The position numbers were made by a program, and so were the translations under genes. This document shows, in pieces, positions 39,166 to 47,326 of a DNA stretch of 64,000 bases (its first letter is position 1; every line of letters starts with the position of its first letter). Location of the stretch: NCBI RefSeq assembly GCF_012922555.1, contig NZ_WIPK01000001.1, positions 744,001 through 808,000 on the forward strand. The letters run 5' to 3'. Origin of the DNA: Paraclostridium dentum (lineage in GTDB: Bacteria > Bacillota > Clostridia > Peptostreptococcales > Peptostreptococcaceae). The notes under the pieces were generated by a model, which was not told the origin of the DNA, did not search any database, and saw only the letters and a list, made by a program, of their open reading frames with translations.

Positions 39166-39831
39166 ATGAAAAAAGTTTATATAGATTTAGGTCATGGTGG
39201 AAATGATAGTGGTGCTATAGGAGTTAATAACATACTTGAGAAAGATATAGTACTTAGTATAGGAAAAAAACTTGAGCAAAAACTTAAAAACTGTGATTTA
39301 GATATTAAAATGTCTAGAAGCAATGATACTTTTAAAACCCTTGAGTATAGATCTAGTGAAGCGAACAAATGGGGAGCTGATTGTTTTGTGTCATTGCACT
39401 GCAATTCATTTAATAAATTAGCAAAAGGTATAGAAACATATTGTTATAAGTTGAAATATAGAAAGCTAGCAGATGATATACACGAAGAATTAGTAAAGGC
39501 TCATTTATACACAGAAAATAGAGGCGTAAAAGAAGGTAATTTTCATGTAGTTAGAGAAACAAAAATGGCTGCAGCTTTAATAGAGTTAGCATTTATAGAC
39601 AATGTTGAAGATATAGATCTGTTGTTAAATAAACAAGATGAATTTACAACAGCAATAGCTAAAGGCATATGCAAATTTTTAGGAATTGAGTTTAAGTATG
39701 ATAATAGCTCAAATAAAGAACAGTTATGGGCAGTATGTGTAGGTGCTTTCAAAGAAAGAGAAAACGCAGATAGAGTATTAAAAGAAGCTATAGATAAGGG
39801 ATTTAAAGATGCTTATATAATTCCTAGGTAA
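39166..39831 (+). CDS. N-acetylmuramoyl-L-alanine amidase, chromosomal paralogue of the endolysin
   Basis: The 221-residue protein's residues 1-175 closely match the phage endolysin at 19837: KVYIDLGHGGNDSGAIG, NTFKTLEYRSSEANKWGADC, EGNFHVVRETKMAAALIELA. The zinc site His and Glu residues are present (GHGG, SLHCNSF, ALIELAF). Instead of the endolysin SH3 domain it ends in a short SPOR-like segment (EQLWAVCVGAFKERENADRV to the end), which would target it to septal peptidoglycan. There is no signal peptide, so it is either released by lysis or acts at sporulation-related lysis. It may derive from a phage lysin or donate to one. Confidence 0.88.
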   Translation: MKKVYIDLGHGGNDSGAIGVNNILEKDIVLSIGKKLEQKLKNCDLDIKMSRSNDTFKTLEYRSSEANKWGADCFVSLHCNSFNKLAKGIETYCYKLKYRKLADDIHEELVKAHLYTENRGVKEGNFHVVRETKMAAALIELAFIDNVEDIDLLLNKQDEFTTAIAKGICKFLGIEFKYDNSSNKEQLWAVCVGAFKERENADRVLKEAIDKGFKDAYIIPR

Positions 39832-39836
39832 TCTAA

Positions 39837-39869
39837 AAACTACCACTGTAAAAAATACAGTGGTAGTTT
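39837..39869. terminator. bidirectional terminator
   Basis: AAACTACCACTGTA pairs with TACAGTGGTAGTTT around AAAAA. Confidence 0.8.
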
Positions 39870-39881
39870 ATGTATAAAATA

Positions 39882-40034
39882 TTATATTAAAATAATAACT
39901 TTATATAATATTAGTAGACAAAGTCCTATTAAAGCAATTTTAAACACTATATTTCCAATAAGCTTTACACTTTTTATAGCTATACCTGCAATAACTATAA
40001 AAACTAGCAATTTAAATAACATATCTAAATCCAT
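39882..40034 (-). CDS. 50-residue membrane protein, unknown
   Basis: On the minus strand AGGAGGATAATAGT precedes ATG 40034. The frame reads MDLDMLFKLLVFIVIAGIAI, then KSVKLIGNIVFKIALIGLCL and LILYKVIILI. It has two hydrophobic helices and a short basic loop. The strong ribosome site and membrane-protein composition support a real gene. Function unknown. Confidence 0.55.
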   Translation of the reverse strand: MDLDMLFKLLVFIVIAGIAIKSVKLIGNIVFKIALIGLCLLILYKVIILI

Positions 40035-40208
40035 ACTATTATCCTCCTATTCATATAAGAATTATATAAATTTTAACAGAATATAAGAATATATGCAATT
40101 TATATAAAATATAGAGATATAATATATAATATTAGATATATATTGTATAATGATATATTATGGTAAAATATGTATAATATAATACAAAAGGTAGGTAGGG
40201 AATTGTTT

Positions 40209-42101
40209 ATGAATAAAATTAAATTTTCAATAAAAAAAATAAAAGATATCCCAACTGATCCTAAGATAATGTATGCTAAAGCTAGCCTTTACATTAAATT
40301 AGGGAAGATTGATGATGCTATAGAGCTATTAACTCAAGCTTCAATAAATCACTATGACAAGGCTCAATATACTCTAGCCAAGTTATATCAGTCTGAGGGT
40401 AATATAGAAGAATGTGAAAAATGGCTTAAACTTGCATTTAAAAGTGGAGTTGAAGAAGCTGCTTATGATTTGGGAAGTATCTATTATAGTTTAGAAGCAT
40501 ATGAATATGCTATATATTGGTATGAAAAGATAGCATTACTAGGGCATTTGAAAGCTCAAAATAACTTAGGGGTAATTTATTTTAAGTTAAGAGACTACGA
40601 AAATTCTATAAGGTGGTTAAAGGAAGCTAGTGAGGGTAAACTCTCTGATGCTCTTTTCAATCTAGGTATTTTATATAGGTATGCAAATGATGTTCAAAAT
40701 GCAATAGATTGCTTTAAAAGAGGTTCTATTTTAGGAAATAATCATGCAAAATATAATTTAGCTATGATATATCAAGAAAATGGGGACTTTAAAGATGCTA
40801 TTTCAAACTATAAACAATTGTCTAAATTAGGATACGAAAAAGCTTGCTATAATTTAGGTCTTTTATTTGAATCAGATCAAAATTATGAAGAAGCTAAAAT
40901 TTATTACAAAAAAGCTGCTGAAAAAGGTAATGAAAAATGCAGTTTTAGGTTAGCTTACATATATGACGAGCAAGAAGACTATGAAGAAGCTAAGTTTTAC
41001 TATAAAATTGCTTATGATAAAAACAATATATTATCTAGCTATAAACTAGGCAATATATATAATAAAGAAAATGATTTAAACACAGCTAAAATGTATTATA
41101 AAGAAGCTTCTGACAAAGACATAATACAAGCTACCAATAATTTAGCTGGTCTTTTATTTGAAGAGAAATTGTATGAGGAAGCTATTCCTCTGTATAAAAA
41201 ATGTATAGATTATGGATTTAGAGAATCAGTAGAAAATCTAGGAGATCTTTATAAACAAATAAATGATACAGATTCTGCAATTGACTATTACAAACAGATA
41301 GAAGGTTTAACATCTGTTCAAGTCAAACTTGGTAATATATATGAACAATTAAAAAACTTTGATTTAGCAATTAAGTATTATCTAAAAGCAGCTGAAAATA
41401 ATGATCTCGAAGCAATTTATAGATTAGGGATTATTTATGAAGAATTAGATGATTATGATAAAGCGATAAGTTTTTATGAAAAAGCTGTTGAAAAAGATCA
41501 CTTAAATTCTAGGATTCATTTAGGGAAAATTTTATTTGAGAAAGAAGAATATGAGCTTTCTAAAAAGTTATTTGAAGTTCCCGCAAATGAGGATAATGGG
41601 TACTCACAACATATGTTAGGTATAATATATAGCATTTATTATAAAGATTATGTAAGTGCTAAGTATTGGTATGAAAAAACAAGAGAAAAAGGGTGTATAG
41701 AATCTATATTTAATTTAGGTCAATTGAGTCTAAAATTAAATGAAGATAGTGAAGCTGAAAAATATTTTAAAGAAGGAAGCAAGTTAGGTAATAAGAAATG
41801 TGAATATATGCTAGCTAGCCTATATTATAAAAAGAGCTTTGAAGCTTATGAAAGTTTAGCAAAAGAAAATTATGATAATAGTGAAGAAGTGTTTAAAAAA
41901 CTTCCAAAGTTAATTCTGAATTTTGATCAAATACTCATAGCGCCTTTTGAAACTATTAATCCTAATGAAGAAGAAGATATGTATGTGCCTAAGTATTTAT
42001 TATATACAGATGAAAAAATAGATAACCTATATGAAAATGAGTTAACTCATATGATTGTAGATGGACATTTGGAGTTTAATATAGAAAATATAACTAAATA
42101 A
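40209..42101 (+). CDS. Sel1/TPR-repeat protein
   Basis: I use ATG 40209, preceded by a GGTAGGTAGGGA leader; a frame from 40170 lacks a ribosome site. The 630-residue product is a string of about fifteen Sel1/TPR helical hairpins, recognisable by repeats such as EYAIYWYEKIALLGHLKAQN, NLGVIYFKLRDYENSIRWL and YKKAAEKGNEKCSFRLAYIY. The last 80 residues are non-repetitive. There is no signal peptide or membrane segment, so it is a cytosolic scaffold. Monocistronic; function unknown. Confidence 0.85.
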   Translation: MNKIKFSIKKIKDIPTDPKIMYAKASLYIKLGKIDDAIELLTQASINHYDKAQYTLAKLYQSEGNIEECEKWLKLAFKSGVEEAAYDLGSIYYSLEAYEYAIYWYEKIALLGHLKAQNNLGVIYFKLRDYENSIRWLKEASEGKLSDALFNLGILYRYANDVQNAIDCFKRGSILGNNHAKYNLAMIYQENGDFKDAISNYKQLSKLGYEKACYNLGLLFESDQNYEEAKIYYKKAAEKGNEKCSFRLAYIYDEQEDYEEAKFYYKIAYDKNNILSSYKLGNIYNKENDLNTAKMYYKEASDKDIIQATNNLAGLLFEEKLYEEAIPLYKKCIDYGFRESVENLGDLYKQINDTDSAIDYYKQIEGLTSVQVKLGNIYEQLKNFDLAIKYYLKAAENNDLEAIYRLGIIYEELDDYDKAISFYEKAVEKDHLNSRIHLGKILFEKEEYELSKKLFEVPANEDNGYSQHMLGIIYSIYYKDYVSAKYWYEKTREKGCIESIFNLGQLSLKLNEDSEAEKYFKEGSKLGNKKCEYMLASLYYKKSFEAYESLAKENYDNSEEVFKKLPKLILNFDQILIAPFETINPNEEEDMYVPKYLLYTDEKIDNLYENELTHMIVDGHLEFNIENITK

Positions 42102-42102
42102 T

Positions 42103-42166
42103 AGAAAAAATGGATAAAAAAGCATACACGAACAAATGTTCGAGAAGCTAATTTTATCCATTTTTT
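42103..42166. terminator. extended terminator hairpin with an internal GAAC/GTTC palindrome
   Basis: AAAATGGATAAAA pairs with TTTTATCCATTTT across a 30-nt loop. The loop contains AGC/GCT and the perfect palindrome CGAACAAATGTTCG at 42129-42142, identical in core to the LexA-type site at 48355. It lies between two convergent genes. Confidence 0.7.
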
Positions 42167-42193
42167 ATGTTAAAACACATATTTTTTTATAAT

Positions 42194-42823
42194 TTACTTA
42201 AAAAAGTTAATAAAATTTGATAAAAACCCTGTATGCTCGTTAAATATGTTAATACCTATACCTATTAATATAATACCACCTATAATTTCGGCATAATTTT
42301 TTAATATTGGACCTATTTGCTTTCCTATCAAAACACCTATAAAACACACTATAAAAGTTATTATAGCTATAGCGCTTACAACTGGGATTATAGATATATT
42401 TAAAAATGCAAAACTAACGCCAACGGCAAGTGCATCTATACTAGTAGCAACAGACAATACTATTAAATCTTTTGTTTTTATATCATTCTCATTAAAGTTA
42501 TTTTGAGTATTATCTTGAGCGATATCTAAAGCAACTTCATCCTCATCTTCACCTTTAATAGATTCATATATCATTTTTATACCTAAGAATGATAGTAATA
42601 TTAATGCAATCCAATGATCAAAAGCTTTTATGTATCCTTCGAAGCTAATTCCTAGTGCCCATCCAATTAGAGGCATTCCTCCTTGAAATAAACCAAAGAA
42701 AAAAGCTATTTTAAAAGCTAACTTTGTGGTTATATTTTTAATTGTCATTCCTTTAGTTATAGATACCGCAAATGCATCCATAGATAAAGCAATTGACGTT
42801 AATAAAATTGATATTAAACTCAT
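42194..42823 (-). CDS. mntP: manganese efflux pump MntP
   Basis: The 209-residue membrane protein has six predicted helices and both MntP signature repeats, each with an acidic residue in the membrane: LTSIALSMDAFAVSITKGM near residue 15 and LSVATSIDALAVGVSFAF near 130. An acidic cytosolic loop (EDEDEVALDIAQ) lies between. MntP exports Mn2+. Start ATG 42823 follows AAGGAGGAATAATAATT. The 5' leader is a yybP-ykoY-type manganese riboswitch with a terminator, so expression should rise with Mn2+. Confidence 0.93.
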   Translation of the reverse strand: MSLISILLTSIALSMDAFAVSITKGMTIKNITTKLAFKIAFFFGLFQGGMPLIGWALGISFEGYIKAFDHWIALILLSFLGIKMIYESIKGEDEDEVALDIAQDNTQNNFNENDIKTKDLIVLSVATSIDALAVGVSFAFLNISIIPVVSAIAIITFIVCFIGVLIGKQIGPILKNYAEIIGGIILIGIGINIFNEHTGFLSNFINFFK

Positions 42824-42859
42824 AATTATTATTCCTCCTTAACTTTTTATAATATGCAC

Positions 42860-43000
42860 AAAAAAAACGAGACTTATACACGAAAATAATCGTGTATGAG
42901 TCTCGCTATTTAAGACTAGACCAGACTTTATAGTCATTATGTTGATCTAATCACACTTTACGTGCTAGCTACTCCCTCAACAAGAGAATAGAAAGTTTAT
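42860..43000 (-). ncRNA. yybP-ykoY manganese riboswitch
   Basis: The minus-strand leader of mntP has the conserved 5' block GAGGGAGTAGCTAGC (complement near 42965-42980) and the 3' block AGCGAGACT. The latter runs into a long hairpin (CGAGACTCATACACGA/TCGTGTATAAGTCTCG, 42868-42905) followed by TTTTTTTT. This is the two-part Mn2+ aptamer plus terminator of the yybP-ykoY class, and the gene controlled is the expected one. A TTGACT/TAAAAT promoter with 17-bp spacing lies just upstream near 43015-43042. Confidence 0.8.
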
Positions 43001-43051
43001 TCAATTCTTTTATAATTTTACATAATATGTAAGTATAAGTCAATTAAAACT

Positions 43052-43726
43052 TTATAACTGGCTTAGGTGAATCAATTTATCTCTATTAATTATAGTTATT
43101 TTACCTCTTTGAGATGTTATTATATCTTTGTTTTTAAAATCTGTAAGTAGTCTAGTTATTACTTCACGGCTAGTTCCTAACTCCTGAGCAATTTTTTCTT
43201 GTGTTAAATATAAATAATCACTATTATTAGTTCTTTTAGAAATATCTAATAGATACTTAGAAACTCTTACATCCATACGTTCAAAAGCTATTTCTTCCAA
43301 TAAATTTATCACTTCTGTATATTTAGTAAATAAATTTGAAACCATATACTTTTGAAAATCTAGAGTATTATATATATACTTGTTAAAAATGTCAGTTGGA
43401 ATAAAAATTATCTTTGTAGGTTCTATAACTTCTGCAAATGCCGGAAAAACTTCATTTGATAACATACAAGACATGGATAAATAGCAAGTATCTCCGCTGG
43501 AAAGCTTATATAAAGTTACTTCTTTTCCTTTATCTGAAATTTTATAAACTCTTATAGATCCTTTTAAAATTAAAGAAAAACCTCTACACTGTTCTCCTCT
43601 AGCTATTATTTCAGAGTTTATATCGAAACTTTCAACCACTAATCTAGATTCAATAAGATTTTTAATTGGTTCATCTAATTTATTAATAAAACTGTATGTA
43701 TCACATAGTTCTTTAAAAACTGTCAT
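43052..43726 (-). CDS. Crp/Fnr-family transcription regulator
   Basis: The 224-residue protein has an N-terminal cyclic-nucleotide-type beta-barrel (ARGEQCRGFSLILKGSIRVY, then KGKEVTLYKLSSGDTCYLS) with Cys residues at CYLSMSC, a dimerisation helix (FTKYTEVINLLEEIAFERMD) and a C-terminal winged helix-turn-helix (YLTQEKIAQELGTSREVITR, then LLTDFKNKDIITSQRG). It lacks the N-terminal Cys cluster of oxygen-sensing Fnr. Relatives sense haem, NO or redox and often control hcp. Its ligand cannot be read here. Start ATG 43726 follows GGGGGGATCTT. Confidence 0.85.
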   Translation of the reverse strand: MTVFKELCDTYSFINKLDEPIKNLIESRLVVESFDINSEIIARGEQCRGFSLILKGSIRVYKISDKGKEVTLYKLSSGDTCYLSMSCMLSNEVFPAFAEVIEPTKIIFIPTDIFNKYIYNTLDFQKYMVSNLFTKYTEVINLLEEIAFERMDVRVSKYLLDISKRTNNSDYLYLTQEKIAQELGTSREVITRLLTDFKNKDIITSQRGKITIINRDKLIHLSQL

Positions 43727-43859
43727 AAGATCCCCCCTAAATATAAGTTAAAATTATTTTTATATACTAAAATTATATATTAATATATATTAATATCAAA
43801 GTATTTAATTTCACTATATAAATATATACATAATTTATATTTTAAATTAAACATAAATG

Positions 43860-43990
43860 AAGAGTGCCTTATAAAAGACACTCTTCTATCTAAATTAGGT
43901 TTGGCAGAGCGAGTAATTCTGCATCTCTCACAATTACTTAAAAACTTTAAGTAGAGTATTGGACCCTTTCCAACTTCAAAACCTAACTGA
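43860..43990 (-). ncRNA. structured RNA candidate upstream of the Crp/Fnr gene
   Basis: On the minus strand TTAGGTTTT near 43985 pairs with AAACCTAA near 43895, enclosing TTGGAAAGGGTCCAA and GCAGAATTACTCGCTCTGC helices and a GAGTAATT/AATTACTT-type pairing. It is followed by GAGTGTC/GGCACTC and TTCATTT, like an intrinsic terminator. The layout is that of a riboswitch or a small RNA about 130 nt long, 135 nt before the Crp/Fnr start. It does not match a class that I know. Confidence 0.45.
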
Positions 43991-44104
43991 TAATAGTATT
44001 ACCTTTAAAATTAATTTTTATACTAAAATAAGTAACATATTTATATGTATATTCATATTCTTTAATAAGATTAAATATTTAACTATTAAAAATACTCTCT
44101 ACAT

Positions 44105-44236
44105 TAAATATTAGCTTCTGAGTTATCTACATTAATACAGATAAAACCCATAAATTCATCAGAAGTAGCTTGAGTATAAAAATAGTATTTATATCTTAGA
44201 AGGTACCTTGAAGTTAAACTAAAGGTATCTTCTTAT
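44105..44236 (+). promoter_or_regulatory. structured leader and terminator before the ZorA-like gene
   Basis: GCTTCTGA near 44111 pairs with TCAGAAG near 44158, enclosing a TTATCT/AGATAA helix. AGAAGGTACCTT at 44198-44209 pairs with AAGGTATCTTCT at 44222-44233, then TATTTTTTG. The terminator lies 67 nt before the start of the ZorA-like gene on the same strand, so a premature-termination switch is possible. Otherwise it ends an upstream small RNA. Confidence 0.45.
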
Positions 44237-44302
44237 TTTTTGTCTATTTTAACTAGTATGTACATATATATTATTAAAACACATTCAATTAAGGAGGTTA
44301 GT

Positions 44303-45685
44303 ATGGGAAGTATAATAAGTAATTTATTTACATCGATATTTACAAATCCTATAACATTAATATTTATAGGTATTACAATAATTCACTCAGTTATAAATGT
44401 TATAAAAAACAATAAAATCTATGATTTTGTGCAAGAAAAATTGAAGGAGTTAAATTTAAATCCAGAAGAAAGTGATATAGTATCTATTGCTAATAATAAG
44501 TACGAATCATATAAAAGTACATATCCATATGCAGAAATAAACATGAATACATTTGTAGAAGAAGTTATATCTGACTTTTCTAAAGATAATAAAATAATAA
44601 TAAATGAAATAAAGGCTGTTAAAAGCTCACCTTCATTATGTATATTGTTAGGAGTTTTAGGTACATTTGTAGGGCTTACAATAACTCTTGCAAGTATCGA
44701 TAAGAGCGATATCGTAAATTCAATGACTCTAGCTATTGGGAGTATGCAAATTGCATTTGCTACAAGTATTGTAGGGATAATATGTTCAGTAACTATAAAT
44801 GCATATATAAAATATAAAAATTGTGAGAGTATACTATTACAATTGATGCTTAAGTTAGAAAATATTATGACAGTTAAATCTAGCAATGACAAAGGAGAAG
44901 TTTTAGATTCAAAGTTAAATGAAATTAAGGTATGTATAAAGGATATTAGCAAAGCTATAAGCGCTATAGAAAGATTTGATAAAATTTCTAAAGATTTACA
45001 TGACTTTAACGATGACTTTATATCTTCTATAGAGCAATTAGGCAATATGCTAAATGGATCAAATGATTCTATAAAGGCATTTGATCAAAGTATAAGAAAA
45101 TTAGATAAACAATTTAGTATACTTAATTTAAAATTTGTTAAATTATTTAATACATACGAAGCTCAAAGTGAAATTTACAATGAAATAGTAGAAAATGTAA
45201 AAGAGTCTTCAAAAGATATAAAAACAGTAAACCAAAGTCAACTTGCTATTAAAGACTATATAAGGGATGTAAATGCTGGATTTGCATTATATGAAAGAAA
45301 TATACAAGATCTTATGGTGAAGTTAATTTCTCACGAAAATAATTTACTTATAAAACAAAATAGTATGAATGAAAACAATGTAAACTTAAAAGAGGATATA
45401 CATAAATTAACATCTGTTATAGATGAACAGGCTAGATCAATCATTGACCAACTAGAACTTGTATTTAAGTATATCGACATATATAAAGAAGCTTTAGACA
45501 TGTCAAATTCAATGTCACTAGAATCTATTGTTAAAAATAATGAAGGGTATGAAATTGTTAAAGAGTATAAGATGGATAACATAAATGAAGATTATGATAA
45601 CCCCAACCAAACTTTCGATTTAGATGAATTAGACGAAATTGAATTATATGATGAAGAAGAAGAGGAATTAGAGTATGATAAATAA
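44303..45685 (+). CDS. ZorA-like MotA/TolQ/ExbB proton-channel protein
   Basis: I use ATG 44303, 5 nt after AAGGAGG; a frame from 44240 has no ribosome site. The 460-residue product has an N-terminal membrane helix (PITLIFIGITIIHSVINVI), a cytosolic segment, and the paired helices of the MotA/TolQ/ExbB family (LLGVLGTFVGLTITLASI and MQIAFATSIVGIICSVTI, about residues 112-165). A tail of about 250 residues is mostly coiled coil, and the C-terminus is very acidic (DELDEIELYDEEEEELE). A stator subunit with a long cytosolic tail beside an OmpA-MotB partner is the ZorA architecture. The tail is shorter than in typical type I Zorya. Confidence 0.75.
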   Translation: MGSIISNLFTSIFTNPITLIFIGITIIHSVINVIKNNKIYDFVQEKLKELNLNPEESDIVSIANNKYESYKSTYPYAEINMNTFVEEVISDFSKDNKIIINEIKAVKSSPSLCILLGVLGTFVGLTITLASIDKSDIVNSMTLAIGSMQIAFATSIVGIICSVTINAYIKYKNCESILLQLMLKLENIMTVKSSNDKGEVLDSKLNEIKVCIKDISKAISAIERFDKISKDLHDFNDDFISSIEQLGNMLNGSNDSIKAFDQSIRKLDKQFSILNLKFVKLFNTYEAQSEIYNEIVENVKESSKDIKTVNQSQLAIKDYIRDVNAGFALYERNIQDLMVKLISHENNLLIKQNSMNENNVNLKEDIHKLTSVIDEQARSIIDQLELVFKYIDIYKEALDMSNSMSLESIVKNNEGYEIVKEYKMDNINEDYDNPNQTFDLDELDEIELYDEEEEELEYDK

Positions 45686-46298
45686 ATATAGAAGAACTGT
45701 AAATAAAGAGGAAGAACATAGCAATTTTTGGCCCACATTTACAGATTTATTAGCAACTATTTTAATGGTTGTTATAATGCTTTTAATTAGCTCTGAAAGT
45801 ATGGTTGGAGGAGTAGAACAAGGAATAGCAAGTAGCGTTAATAACTCAGTAAAACAAACTTTAAAAGAAAATGGAATTCCAATAGAAATTGATAAAGAAA
45901 GTGGAGAAGTTACGTTTGGAGAAACTGCATTATTTGATACAGATAGCGATCAGTTAAAACCAGAAGCTAAAGAAATTTTAAAAGTATTTGTTCCTAAGTA
46001 CGCTGAAACTATATATAAAGATTATGGTGATTATATATCTAAAATTATAGTAGAAGGGCATACTGATGATGTTGGAACATATATATATAACTTAGACTTA
46101 TCACAAAGAAGAGCTTTTAGTGTTGTAAACTTTATAGTTGGAGAAGAAATAGGGGATTATAAGTATAAAGATAAACTAACAGAAGATATAATAGCTGTAG
46201 GTCGATCTAAAGCTGAACCTATAAAAAATAATGATGATAGTGTCAATAGAGATAAATCAAGAAGAGTAGAAATAAAATACGAAGTTAATGTAAATTAA
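45675..46298 (+). CDS. ZorB-like MotB/OmpA peptidoglycan-binding protein
   Basis: The 207-residue protein begins inside the ZorA-like gene (11-nt overlap). The N-terminus has FWPTFTDLLATILMVVIMLL, a single membrane helix with D24, the proton-carrying aspartate of MotB/ZorB proteins. After a linker comes an OmpA-type peptidoglycan-binding domain: FDTDSDQLKPEAKEILK, VEGHTDDVG, LDLSQRRAFSVVNFIV and DKSRRVEIKY. It should pair with the ZorA-like protein as a wall-anchored proton-driven motor. No known Zorya effector (ZorC, D, E, F, G) follows; a terminator and a DNA-binding protein do. Confidence 0.8.
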   Translation: MINKYRRTVNKEEEHSNFWPTFTDLLATILMVVIMLLISSESMVGGVEQGIASSVNNSVKQTLKENGIPIEIDKESGEVTFGETALFDTDSDQLKPEAKEILKVFVPKYAETIYKDYGDYISKIIVEGHTDDVGTYIYNLDLSQRRAFSVVNFIVGEEIGDYKYKDKLTEDIIAVGRSKAEPIKNNDDSVNRDKSRRVEIKYEVNVN

Positions 46299-46327
46299 AA
46301 CTCCGAATATATGTTTGGAGTTTTTTT
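46297..46327 (+). terminator. terminator of the ZorAB-like operon
   Basis: AAAACTCC pairs with GGAGTTTT around an A/T-rich loop, followed by TTTGTATTT. Confidence 0.7.
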
Positions 46328-46385
46328 GTATTTAATGCCAATTACGTGTTATAATTTATAGTGATTAGTTTGGAGGGATAAAAAA

Positions 46386-47033
46386 ATGACGGATAAACAA
46401 AAATTAGATAAGTTTTTAAAACTACAAAACAAAGGAATTTCAATTGATGAGATAGCAACTCAATTAGATTCAGATATAAAAGCTTTAAGATGTTTTTTAA
46501 ATAAAAATGGATATAAATCAGTAAAAGGAAAATATGTAAAAAAAGATGATATTCCTGTGAATGATTCAAATCAAGCTGTAAAACAATTAGAATTAACAAT
46601 GAATTCGACTAAATCATTTAAACCAGCAACTAAAGAATCTAAAACATCTACAAAAGCAAAAAAAAATAATACTTCTAGCACTACTTCTAAAAAAAGTTCA
46701 AAACCTAGCACTACAAAAAGCCAAAAGGTATATAAATCTAAACCAGCAAAGGTTAATGTGAGCGCTGAAGATTTAGATAAACTTTGTGAAGTTTATGACT
46801 GGTACTTATCGGTTAAAGATATAAAATCACTTAAGCCAAAGATAACTAAATCTAAAAAGGATATTTTGATAGAAGAATGTGATATGACTGATTTAAAAAG
46901 CACTAGAGTTCAAGTTGAAAAATCTACATGGGAAGAGTTTGAACGATTATGTAGCAATTCTGACCATACTAAACAAGAAATAATAACTCAAGCTATAAAG
47001 GAGTTCTTAAAACAATATAAGAACTTAATTTAA
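46386..47033 (+). CDS. predicted DNA-binding protein with HTH and ribbon-helix-helix ends
   Basis: The 215-residue basic protein's residues 1-55 read as a helix-turn-helix (QKLDKFLKLQNKGISIDEIA, then DIKALRCFLNKNGYKS). Residues about 70-118 are a Lys/Ser/Thr-rich low-complexity linker. The last 50 residues (TRVQVEKSTWEEFERLCSNS, then a helix to KEFLKQYKNL) have the strand-helix-helix layout of CopG/RHH proteins. It starts behind TTTGGAGGGATAAAAAA with its own TATAAT-like promoter, 90 nt past the ZorB-like gene. Its target is unknown; it may regulate or work with the motor pair. Confidence 0.6.
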   Translation: MTDKQKLDKFLKLQNKGISIDEIATQLDSDIKALRCFLNKNGYKSVKGKYVKKDDIPVNDSNQAVKQLELTMNSTKSFKPATKESKTSTKAKKNNTSSTTSKKSSKPSTTKSQKVYKSKPAKVNVSAEDLDKLCEVYDWYLSVKDIKSLKPKITKSKKDILIEECDMTDLKSTRVQVEKSTWEEFERLCSNSDHTKQEIITQAIKEFLKQYKNLI

Positions 47034-47077
47034 TAAAAAATAAATGAGCTACAGTATTTGCAGCTCATTTATTTTTT
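47034..47077. terminator. bidirectional terminator
   Basis: AAATGAGCT at 47042-47050 pairs with AGCTCATTT at 47062-47070, flanked by A and T runs. Confidence 0.75.
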
Positions 47078-47094
47078 TATTTATTATTTATTTA

Positions 47095-47181
47095 TCACAT
47101 AGTTTTTAATGTAAAAACTAAAGTAAACAAGAGCATAGGGATAAGTATTAGTATAGCTATTTTTTCAGAATTTTTTCTCAT
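47095..47181 (-). CDS. 28-residue membrane peptide
   Basis: On the minus strand TTTAGGAGGGGATTT precedes ATG 47181. The frame reads MRKNSEKIAILILIPMLLFT, then LVFTLKTM and stop: a short basic start and one membrane helix. The ribosome site is strong. It may be a tiny membrane protein that binds a larger partner. Function unknown. Confidence 0.5.
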   Translation of the reverse strand: MRKNSEKIAILILIPMLLFTLVFTLKTM

Positions 47182-47326
47182 AAATCCCCTCCTAAAAAGT
47201 TTACTTATATACTATATATTATAAGTATAGTATATTTATTCCAATATGTTAATTTAAAAATCAGAAAATTTAGTATATAATAAATGATATATAGAAACTT
47301 TAATTTAATAAGAAAGAGGAAAAGGT

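Noticed and set aside
43860-43990. TPP riboswitch (plus-strand ACCCTTT string)
   Set aside because: The other TPP core blocks are missing and the terminator-like hairpin points to the opposite strand.
44303-46298. A complete known Zorya system
   Set aside because: No ZorC/D, ZorE or ZorF/G type gene is adjacent; only the motor pair is present.
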